Shown here: positions 39,701 through 49,166 of the stretch, in pieces
Layout of the letters: each line of letters starts with the position of its first letter
How positions within the stretch are numbered: position 1 is the stretch's first letter
DNA from: Ascidia mentula
Taxonomy: Eukaryota; Chordata; Ascidiacea; Phlebobranchia; Ascidiidae
Assembly (NCBI GenBank): GCA_947561715.1
Contig: OX387202.1
Span: 11,359,001 to 11,423,000 of the forward strand
Direction: 5' to 3'
Length of the DNA: 64,000 bases
Program-made: the position numbers and the translations under genes
Notes under the pieces: model-generated
The model's database searches: none
Seen by the model: only the letters and a program-made list of their open reading frames with translations
Told to the model about the DNA's origin: nothing

Positions 39701-42700
39701 GTTACAATATTTTGGAACTAATATTTTTACAACCCAATTTTTTACTTCACCATGACCCATTTTGTCACAACTATCCAACTCAAATCCTTACTAGTGATGT
39801 TATCCTTGACATCGACTTACTGTTTGGTGGCAATAATTTGAAAACTGCCCCTTGTTTTTAATCTCCAACGCATGAGTGTACTTACCGTCACACCTTTCTG
39901 CGCAATCAACCAACATAAGATTTCAGTGGTTTGAAAATAACCATTTTAACTACGATCTTTATTGTAAGTTTTTTTCTGTTGAGTTTTTATTAATATGCGC
40001 GACCTTGACCCACTTAATGATAGTTCAACATATCCTCGAATACTCACTAAAGTTATTTTATTTATGTCTGCAGTGGGTTACCGGTCTCTACCCCCGACCT
40101 GCTGTCGTTCATGCGTGTCGTTGGCAGCTTCCACGTACAACAACGGAACCTACAGTGGCCAATCGTCGTCCATTGCGAGTATGCAGCGTTTTTAAACGCC
40201 GAAAAATTTGATTTTATACATTTTTATCAAATTAATTGTATGTGGCATTTGTTAAACATGTTGTCCTTGTTTTTCCCCCGCAGAGACGGAGTAGGTCACA
40301 CTGGTACGTTCTGTGCAACGTACACCTGTGTGCAAGAGCTGGAAGCGGGACAGGATATTCCCCCTGTTTTGGACGTCGTAGGGAAAATGCGAAGGAGACG
40401 AAAGTACATGTTGCAGGAAAAGGTGGATAAACTGCTTTAACTTCTCATATGATGATCGCAAATTAAATTATTTGTTTACCACAAAACAAGTAAGTTGGCA
40501 ACACTTTTGCAACCCCTTAATGCTCTCTGCTCTCACAGGCCCAGTTGAAGTTCGTATACGACCTCGTCTATTTGCACGCAGCGGACTTGCTCCGACAGCG
40601 TGGTGTTGAAATAGAAAGGAGAAGTTCGCAAACACCTACACCAGCACAGGTGGTAAGTGACAACAAAAAATACAAGCCGGGCAATGGTAATGTTTGGGTA
40701 AATGTCAATTTCTGTGTTTTCTTAAAATCAGCAAAAATGTCTGCTGTCATATCTCAGCATTCACATGGCAAGTGAATTCTGTCGATTCGCAATTGATAAA
40801 CTCATTTCTACCAACATTGTGGTCTATTGCTTCATAAGCAAACCGAACTGATCACATTGTATAAAAAACAGTTAAACTAAATCCAATATTCAGTTGCAAA
40901 TATTTGTTTGCAGCCAAATACAGCCCTTTTCCATAGCCATATATTTGTATACATCGCTGTATGTTTGTGATATTGCTAGATGCAGTAATGCTTAACTATG
41001 TGGTACTACTGTTCAGGCTTCACCAAGCCACAGGAAAGACGGCAGCAACTTTGACGTGTTCGGCTCGGGAGCACTCTCCACCATTCGTGCCAGCGTGGAA
41101 AAGATGACAGTGAAATCTGGGGACAAGGTAAGCGTCACAAATTCATTGTTTTGTCAAAAGGTAGTGAAACATATATAATCGTCATAGAGATAGTAGTGTA
41201 CAATTCGTTTGTTCAAGGTAATGTTCTTACGAGTATGGAACAATAGCTTTGTGTTAACCGTCTTTTAAAACGTACTTTTACGGTCCACGCAGGAAGACGG
41301 TGGTGAGCAGGTGTTTTGTTTGTCGTTGGTGGTGTTGTAACTAACTTTGCGTTGTTTGTAATTTGCCAAGCGTGTTGTACATCATATTCCGTGTTACTTT
41401 ATTCCCGCAAGCTAATGGGGTAATCATAATGAACAAAAAACGTTCCTATATGTTGCAATGTTGGTGAATTTGGACAGCAGACACAACTGACATAATACTG
41501 TCCTGTCGTTTTGCCCCCTGGCTTCGACTTGACGCAATAACTTCAGTATAGTTCAACCGTAATAGCATTTTAAACAATAACTTCAGTGAACTGATCAGTA
41601 TTTAACTACCGAGCCAGCCCATATGGCTCGTGAAAAAATGAAAAAAAAACAACAATGAAACTGTGGCATGTGTGAATAATCGTGATCGGTCTTCGAACTC
41701 TGCTATCTGTCAATTGATAAACTCAAGCACGTATGGTCTGCACGTCTCTTAGCAGGGAATTTATGCCCACAATATTGTTATTGCTGCTGGTTGTGACGTA
41801 TATGCTGGAAGCCATATGATTTTGTATGCAAACGTCCCACCGTGCTGTTGTGTATGTTGATTACGTTTTATTGTGTTGGTGTTCACACAAAGCCTAGATG
41901 CAAATCTTGGTCGTCAATTGATTTAACTATAGTTGACATGGAACACCCAACCTCATTAAAAAGGCTCTGTCTGACACTAGTTCTGATCGAATGACAATTT
42001 AGGACAGTGCTACTCAAACTTTCTCATTCAGCGTACCGATGGCAGCTTTTTCAGGATACCGAGTACCTGTCCTAACTTGTAAAAGGCAAAATAAATTGTT
42101 CTGTGAATCTAGGGAAACAGCTACATCTAATATTGTTGCATAATCACAAACTCCGGTCTAAGCAACAAGAAACACCTATATTCCCGAAAAAAGTGTGTTT
42201 CGTAATGCAGGATGCAAAACTGCTGAAAAATAATAAAGTGTACCGACAGGCAACTGCTGAAGTTCCAGCAGGGTTACATGTATAACAGTTTGAGTAGCAC
42301 TGCTTTAGGAAACCCGATTCTAAGTCATTTTGGATAATATATACATTATTTTCCGACAAATCTCGACGTTTCAGTAAACAAGATTACAACCCTTTGAAAA
42401 CCAAACCCAAAGCTAATAACTTTTTGCATTGTTGAAACACAAGGGTATTAAATTGCACCAACAAGTGTTTTCCCTTGCTTTCAGAACCCTACGCCTCCGA
42501 CGACGACACCGACAACACCGAATAACCTTCCCATTGCCGCTGCTCCACCAGCTACCTACAACAACATTGACACCATCTCCACAGTTCAAGACATCCCTTT
42601 AGTCCCAGCAGCGCCCAATTCTGTCACAGACATAGCTACGTTAATTGGCAACAATATGAGCGACTTGGTGCAGGGTACAATGACATTGCCGTCACCAGTA

Positions 42701-43039
42701 CATACCCCCAATGTACCGGAAAATCAACCCACTAACAACGACACGCCCTCCTCCATTCAACCAGACTTGGTTAGTAGCTGTAACGATGACAGCCGTACGG
42801 GGGTGAAACCCCAGGGGGAAGCACCGGTGGCCCCGGAGCCCACGCGTCCAGGCGATTCACTACTTCTGCAGCTGACACCTGAAGCTTTTACACTGGGCAG
42901 TCCAGATGCCAAGGAACGCCAGCGAATCACCAAAGCCGATTTCTTTAAACCGACGGGGGCCGGCGGCGGTCTCGGGGCAAAAACTGACGCAAGCGACCCA
43001 TTTGGTGACTTGGACCCACTGTGGGGGCTTAAGAAATGA
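27556..43039 (+). CDS. PTPN23: HD-PTP / PTPN23 orthologue (Bro1 domain, predicted pseudophosphatase)
   Basis: ESCRT-associated Bro1 protein that sorts ubiquitinated receptors into multivesicular endosomes. Twenty-seven exons: 27556-27693, 27837-28045, 28105-28181, 28943-29124, 29229-29309, 29528-29662, 29781-29956, 30297-30491, 30711-30776, 31107-31252, 31362-31453, 31747-31833, 32172-32298, 33030-33190, 33612-33763, 34273-34452, 34769-34968, 35216-37635, 38001-38179, 38581-38783, 39001-39107, 39454-39635, 40074-40178, 40284-40422, 40539-40652, 41017-41127, 42485-43039. All phases agree; about 2,172 residues (human 1,636). Order: Bro1 domain (about 1-380, e.g. DVIGGK and VTGPDIFAKLVPM), V-shaped coiled coil (to about 735), PSAP motif (745-748), Pro/Gln-rich linker (802-1607), PTP domain (about 1680-1930), and a conserved tail (LTPEAFTLGS to DPLWGLKK). 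Intron 1 has a GC donor. The PTP signature is altered (see findings). Confidence 0.95.
28335..28849. mobile_element. hAT-like MITE in HD-PTP intron 3
   Basis: The terminal inverted repeats are CAGGGGCGTATCCAGG on the left and, as reverse complement, CATGGGCGTATCCAGG on the right. The 515-bp element is flanked by ATGTAAAC (28327-28334) and ATGTGAAC (28850-28857), an 8-bp target duplication with one change, as hAT elements make. The subterminal regions are G- and C-rich on opposite strands (GGGGGGTCC against GGACCCCCCC). There is no transposase frame. Confidence 0.85.
32573..32593. repeat. Perfect 9-bp-arm palindrome in HD-PTP intron 13
   Basis: CAGGGGTGC, a CGC loop, then GCACCCCTG forms a perfect hairpin. 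The CAGGGGTG start resembles hAT ends, so it could be the edge of an old element whose other end I cannot find. Confidence 0.4.
33335..33559. mobile_element. Inverted-repeat insertion in HD-PTP intron 14
   Basis: Two arms of about 75 bases (about 33365-33440 and 33487-33560) are imperfect reverse complements, sharing AAGGTCTGTTGCA, GAAACGTCGACCAA and GAATTATTGAAT, around a loop of about 46 bases. The whole is flanked by the exact 11-bp direct repeat ATCGTATCACG at 33324-33334 and 33560-33570, as expected of a target-site duplication. No coding sequence is present. The family is unknown; the arms carry the CTGATGAAGG to GAAACGTCG motif also seen elsewhere in the window. Confidence 0.6.
33793..33858. 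repeat. Perfect 33-bp tandem duplication in HD-PTP intron 15
   Basis: Two exact, abutting copies (33793-33825 and 33826-33858) of a 33-base unit starting TTCTATTTTTTGATTGG and ending GGAACAGTGGC, just after the exon 15 donor. It looks like a simple recent local duplication. Confidence 0.9.
35216..37635 (+). CDS. PTPN23: Giant Pro/Gln-rich linker exon of HD-PTP
   Basis: One 2,420-base exon encodes about 806 residues, roughly 802-1607, dominated by Pro, Gln, Asn, His and Ser, with no folded domain visible. The acceptor TTTTAG|GA is at 35215 and the donor CCG|GTTAGT at 37635. Human HD-PTP has a Pro-rich region in the same place but much shorter and with less Gln/Asn. Near its end the segment SADELLSASPENP matches a conserved patch, which confirms the frame. 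The open frame extends upstream to 35164, but those bases are intron. Long shadow frames on the minus strand are by-products of the skewed composition. Confidence 0.9.
38581..40652 (+). CDS. PTPN23: PTP domain exons of HD-PTP
   Basis: Exons 20-25 encode the protein tyrosine phosphatase fold. Landmarks: KNRFQD, the pTyr-loop equivalent KDDYINASLVDG, ATQSPLP, DFWTMVFEHQVTLIVMLVS, the WPD-loop equivalent WPEHGLP, VVHC (Cys about 1866), and RRRRKYMLQEK (Q-loop region). The signature cysteine motif spans the 40178/40284 splice junction and reads HCEDGVGHTG: Cys kept, invariant Arg replaced by His (about 1872). The WPD aspartate is Glu. Activity is therefore unlikely; a scaffold role is inferred. 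Confidence 0.9.
42005..42302. mobile_element. hAT-like MITE in the last HD-PTP intron
   Basis: The left end CAGTGCTACTCAAACT is the perfect reverse complement of the right end AGTTTGAGTAGCACTG. The 298-bp element is flanked by ATTTAGGA (41997-42004) and CTTTAGGA (42303-42310), an 8-bp target duplication with one mismatch. Its interior codes for nothing recognisable. Confidence 0.85.
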
Positions 43040-43705
43040 TAAGTTTGACTGCTAGAGTGTTTTTGAAATCGAAAAAATCCATGCTGCTGTTTTGAGTTCT
43101 TTTACTGTATCTATACTTGCTTCTTTATACATTATTTATATTGAATGACATTGTTATTTTATGGACAGTTTTTTGTTTCTTAAAAAAATTACATGGAAAT
43201 TCAAATGTTGAAACCAGCAGTGTAATGTTAGGCCTTGTTTGTATTATTAGATTCATGCCTTAGGACTCCATAAAACAGTACACAAGGATCATCGTTGAAT
43301 TATTTAGACATGCATGTTTTTTCAACCAAACCACACGTATTTTCAGAGGCATGTTTTGAAAATTATGTTGATGCATTCCTGTTGTACACTGAATGTGGTA
43401 TTCGCGTGTGTAGTGCAATATGTATTCTAAATGTACATCGACGTGTATACTTTTAACCAGGCTATGTTGCTTATATCACCATAACCTTTGGGAATGAGAT
43501 TAAGGCTATATAAACGGAAACTTCTTCAAGCACGTTTCACTGTATGAACCGTAGCTGGTATTAGCCTATGACGAACATTTTGTCGAATGTAAACGTGTTT
43601 ATTGCACCAGTGTGTGTGTCCTTCAAGTGAAAACCTGCTTATTGGTGAACATGCCTCGCACTCACCCTTTCTTGCCTGGACGCTGCAGTGATTTGTCTCC
43701 CGTGT

Positions 43706-43735
43706 AATAAAAACTGTGTACTGTACCTGAATAAA
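43706..43735 (+). promoter_or_regulatory. Poly(A) signals of HD-PTP
   Basis: Two AATAAA hexamers lie at 43706-43711 and 43730-43735, about 670-690 bases after the stop at 43039, giving a plausible 3' UTR. Confidence 0.55.
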
Positions 43736-43739
43736 TGAT

Positions 43740-46700
43740 GTGATTTTTGAAATTCAGTCTTCTATGTTTCACGTGCAATTGGAGGTGTAGTCAACAGAAG
43801 TTCGCACTGAACTAGAAGCATTGTCAGCATACTAATTTCATCGCAATAAAAGTGTGTGGCTGCAGGCAGATGTCCACTGTTTCGAACTATTAGGTCTCAT
43901 TAGTGCAGGTTTGACTATTGTAGACGATCTTGCCGACCAAACGGCCTGCTTTGTGGTGACTTTACAATCGCCGTCATCCGTTGGGCACCAAACTAAGTGC
44001 AACCATCCAGGGAAAACGAGGTGGAAACGCAATGGCCAAGAAAAAGCTAAACCAATAGTGTGGTAAGCATGCTTGGTCAGCATAATGTATGTGCTACAAT
44101 GTGCAGGTTTATCCTGATATCACTGCCCTGGTAAGAAACAAAGGTATAACCTATAGGCCTATGCCAAGGAAGGGAATGCCCCTCGTCTTGGTATGTTCTT
44201 CGAATGTCGCTTCATTCATATACTATTTATTGCGTGCGCAATCTCTTTCTTTTGCGAAAAGTTCAAACCAGGATAAACTTCTGTTGAAAAAGTGCCGATT
44301 GCTGCGTCAGTGTGAAACATAGGCTTGTAATAGCGGTCTTTGTTGTTTCATATTTCCAGCTCGTAAAGTCTTGTTGCAAACCTTAGCCCTTGTTTGCAAA
44401 GTAAGTGCGTTTGGGAAGATAATATAAATGCTTGGTATTTGGTTCAGCTGAGTGGGTCGATAGGAATTTTATCTACGTTGCCGCCCACTTTAGTGTTTGT
44501 TAGTCATACATTACAGTATCGGTAGAATGCGGCTGGTGTATATCATATTCTCTTCTGTGTGGGAAGCAAGGGCTTGTTAACTGCCATCAGCTCTGTATAG
44601 TTTTGCAACATGCTCAATTGTCGTGGATGGCTTCTTGAAGGAAAATCGAGTTTTTCGGCAAGATATTGTTGGCGAAGCTTTCAGTATGTCTGGCCCAGAT
44701 GACATTATGAATAATTGATTTTGACGTAATAATTGGATGACTAACAGCACTAAGCACAAGTTTTCGGTTTAGGAGTTCGACTATTGGAAAGTGCAGACAA
44801 CATACAAAGCGACTATTCCGCTGTCAACGCTTTTGAATGAGGTTTTGGCCGTTTAATGTCCCCAGAGCACGAGACAATGCGTGGCACTTGTTTTGCGACA
44901 GATGGCTGTCAGTCAGTACTCGAGAATGTTATTATTTGCGCTGATAGAGAAGTCAGCTTTCATAAAGACAAAAATCCGGTTACAAATATTATTTTAAGTC
45001 TCAGCGGGAATTGTGCGCCGCCGTACAAGTAAAACCGCCGGCTGTGCTGCCGTTTGACTTTCTGTCCAAGAGAGACATGCGCTGGGCGTGCCTGCACACT
45101 CCTGCTATGAACTGGTTGGTTCGCGCTGTCTGTGCGGACACAAGCACGACTATCAGTGAGGCGGAAATAATTCTGCCACCGTCTCAAGCTTGGTACTGGT
45201 TTTAAATACTTGGGTCCTGTCAAAATCGAAGGCGTGGTTGTGGTAATGGTTTATGATGTTTTGCGGAAGTCGCTCAAATTCTTTCGTTGAAGGAAGTACA
45301 GTAGTTTGAAAGATGCAGTTTGAAAACATGCAATTACAATGGTTTCTGTTTTTTTTGCATAGACAAATGTTTTTGTCGTGCAAACAAGATATGGTATTAT
45401 AAGTATTCCTAATTTGCAGGATTTGTGCTTTTACTGTTATTCGATCGTTAAATCGTCCGTTTTGTGAGCATACGTTTTGGGGTTAAAGGTCGTGTTGATG
45501 TAACTACTCATAACAAGTAAAGCAGAACACCGGCCAAAGACAGTCTGGGTGATTTTCGAGCTACTGTGTAAAATGCAAAACTACACAAACAAGCTTTCCC
45601 GACGATCACAAAAACCACCCCTTATGAATGAATTAAAATGGCTAAGTCTTCTCAGAGAGCCTATAACATGGGATACCAGTGAGAGATTTGTTTTCATGGA
45701 AGTTTGCGAAACTGTGCATTTTGGCAGCAGCGGAGTTCAGTGACAACAGCTGTTGTGGAGGTCGACATTTTCAGCTCGTTACCTTTTCGACAGGCATCAA
45801 TTTGCGGTGTTACCTACTACCCGATAGCAGCTTAGGATGTGCTCCGGCAATTCAGGAATTTAAAACTCGCGTCGCAGCATGCTAGAGAGCTGGACGTCGC
45901 ACTGTCGCACGTGCAAGTCTCGAGGGAGTGCTGGTGATCTCAGTGGGAGCATTGTTTTTATGTAAGCAAGAAGCTGTCATTAGCCGTTTTTTAGGTTAGA
46001 TTAGGAAATTCAAAGGGCGCGTGAATTTAATAAAGAGCAGGCTTTGTACCGTTTTGATGCCACATTAGCGAGAGAAGTGAATGATAAGTTTCAAGATTAT
46101 TTTAATTTTTATCGTCAACGAGTACAGTAGCTTTATTAGCTTGGTAAAACTTTAGTTACCGCATGAACTAAAATTTACACAAGGGAGACTAAGATCTGCT
46201 TAATAAAAGGCGGACAGTTGGGGAAATGCCAGCGGGCTGTGCAAGCGTCGTGCAGAGGAAACCGCACCAATTAGTCCTCAATTAAAGCGCGCTGTTGGCA
46301 AACAGCCTTATTTCGTTTCCTTGCATATTCTTTTATGTTCAAGCGTTGCGAATGGAAGCAGTTCTGGGCAGCTGTGCAATGTGAATTTTAGTATCAGCAA
46401 TGTTTCAAGTTTGCGCCATAGAAAATATGGTGCCCTTTTCTTCACAACTTGCATTTGGGTCATCGGTTTGTGAGCGAACACGCATACTTGTTTACATAAC
46501 AAAAGTTTAGTAATAGCTGACTGTGCCTGCGGGTGATGTAGCCATTATCTTCGTTGCAATTGTGCAGTAATGTGTCGTGCTTAGCATGAGGCAAGTGGAT
46601 GTACTAAAGTAGCTAAATGGCATCGATACCAAACCGCAGTAAGGCTTGCAATCTGGCATCATGACTTTAGATGCCAGAAGGATGGGTAGTGACAGACTTA

Positions 46701-49164
46701 TGTGCATGAATTTAAATTAACGTGTAATGCTAAGTTATCAACCTAAACAATTGCAAATCTAAAGAAATAGATTCTGTTGTATTTTCATGTTCCTGAGCAA
46801 TTCGTTTTGCCCAGTCCTAGGTAATTTTAAACGGTTTGGCTCTCGTAATAACTGTGACGTGATTGTTTTACTGTGACGTCACAACGGACCAGGATGTGTC
46901 TTGTATAATTTGCAGACCGCATATGTGAGCTGAGAAAAACAAGTTTGTCATTTTAAACCCTTGAGTTTGTGGCTGGCATTTAAAAGACACGGTTGCTTGC
47001 AGTCTCGCCAGCCAAAAAACAGTCGCCTACGTTTTACGACGGTTTCTGTGGCGACCGAGTTCCACCCGAGTTTGAAATAGTGGACGCATAGTTGCAAGCA
47101 GGCGAAACGTTTCTACAGTCTGGGCAAAATGGGACTTATTTCCTCCGCATTGAAGGAATCTGTTACGAGATTGGCAACTGCCTTTTATGGGAACAGAACA
47201 CGGTGCGTTTAAATTCTGGGCAGCAATTACTTTCCCGGTGAGCTATCATTAAGCCCGCTTGAAGCCGTTTTGATGAAATTGAATTTTTTCTGTTCATGGT
47301 CAATGTGTAAGGTATGAACAGTGTCGACAGCAACATAACTAAGTTCTGCGTTGAGGTTAATTGCACCACAATTTTGTGAAAAACAGTTGCTGTATGCAGA
47401 AGCATTAAATGCGAGATGTAAGAACAATGGAGCCATGTATAATTTTCACAATATTGTCTAGTTCCCATGAATTGAAAGTGCGGAAAGTTTCGGGTGTGCG
47501 GTTTCGTTGGCTTTATAGTCGATTTTGATTTAGACGCAGTGGTGTTGCCTATTTTCACTAAATTGTAAGTCTCCATTCAACCTTTGACCAGAAAAAGTAC
47601 AATAAGATGCATGTAATATAGCTGCAGAATTCCAACGACAACCGCCTTTCGCAAAACTTCGCCTCCGTTGATTGATGGTGGGCCTAGTAGATTACCGCAT
47701 TTGCTGGAGTTTGCCGTAAGCAATCCTGCAAATCTTGTGTAACGAACTTCATCCATCTAAATTCCGTGACGCCCACGGAGTGACAGCGATGCGCCCAACC
47801 TTGTACTGGAAAATGTAAACTTTTGACGGGAAAGTCTGTTAATGGGGCCTTAAACTCTTCTTTCAGAAGTGCGTCGCTTGCTTTTAATGTGTTTTGTAGA
47901 TGCTTATAGTGGGACACTGTTGTATAGTCAATAGCACACATTTTTTATCAAAAAGTGTAACAGAAAAATGTGCAAGAGTGTACATATTGTCAAGCGGAAA
48001 ATAATGACTATTGTACGCAAAGCATTGTTTATTTAGAAGTTGTATTTTCGAGGGACATTCACACGGCGACTGGGAGTTTGGGGTCTTTTGCATTGTTGTG
48101 GTAATTTGTACCTGCAATTTTGACACGATCTATTCTGTCGTTAGCTTGTCGCTCGGGGCAAAACAGCCAGTTGTGGTCGGATGAAATATCCTCGACACCT
48201 GTGATCCTCTGCAGTCGTTTCTGGTGATTGATAAGAGGAGTGACGCAATCGTTGTAAGATAAGACGGATTTGGTTGCTCTGTCATGATTGCAAAATTGTG
48301 ACATTTCTATGTCTATTGTAGGATTGAAACGTTTTAAGCTTGTTGTTTATATGGAAAATAGAAGCGTTAGTTTGTTTACATATGTTTGTCGGTAGATACG
48401 TATGTTTGTTTAGTGGGCTATAAAGAGACGATAACCAATGTGTAGTTTAGACTAGTATGTAGTTTTAAAACTCGTGTAAAGGACAAAATTATATGAAGCA
48501 ATTACTTCTCAAACAACAGCTGCTAAAGCAGTCTCGCTGAACGCACTGAGCAATTCAGCTACACCTGCTAGTTTTTCCATTCATTCGTCCTTTAGGCATA
48601 AACACACACGACTAGAAATTTGCTGCTTTAGATTAGCTGCGTCGATGAAGTGGCTAGGAAACGAGTGTTTCCTGAATGAGCCTGCTCCACAAGTTGTTTC
48701 AGTCTAGACCAGTCGACAAGCTTACAGCTATTCAACTGGGCGTCCGCGAGCAGTGGCAGAAATATACTTGTACTTCCGTGTTCTCTAAATGTTTTACAGT
48801 TGTGCAATGTGTCTACAGTATCATCTTCCAAATGAGAAACGAGGTCTGGAAGTGTTTATGTTGCTCAGAGGTAGACATAACAAATAACAGTTAGTTGTTA
48901 TTGATGCAATTGCGTTTGTTTGTGTATTGTGGTAATAATACCGCGAACAATGAACAAAAACAACAATTGGTGATTCTTTTTGCAAGTGTAGTATTTTGTG
49001 GCTAAGTAACAAATTGAGCCAATTTTTTCTACAGGTAAATGCATGTCATAGCTGTATTACACACATTGTAGCATACAAGCTTTCCTTTTTCAAAAACATC
49101 TGCTGCTGTGGTTTGAATCAATTGGATTTGCATTTCTTAAATTTGCAAGCAGCCCCCTGACCAG
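43740..49164. other. Intergenic region and probable 5' flank of the septin gene
   Basis: No open frame over this 5.4 kb has a recognisable domain. A palindromic CRE, TGACGTCA, lies at 46874-46881. About 250 bases later an ATG at 47129 opens a 24-codon frame (MGLISSALKESV...) ending at a good donor at 47202. That exon ends in phase 2 and cannot join the first septin coding exon in frame, so it may be an untranslated first exon with a small upstream frame, or chance. Confidence 0.45.
46874..46881. promoter_or_regulatory. CRE palindrome TGACGTCA
   Basis: A perfect 8-base cAMP-response-element palindrome, in a locally GC-richer stretch about 2.3 kb upstream of the septin coding start. A role in septin transcription is inferred from position only. 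Confidence 0.35.
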
Positions 49165-49166
49165 AT

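Noticed and set aside
47129-47202. First coding exon of the septin (MGLISSALKESV...)
   Set aside because: Its phase-2 end does not fit the phase needed at the acceptor before the septin ATG, and joining it reads the septin exon in a wrong frame.
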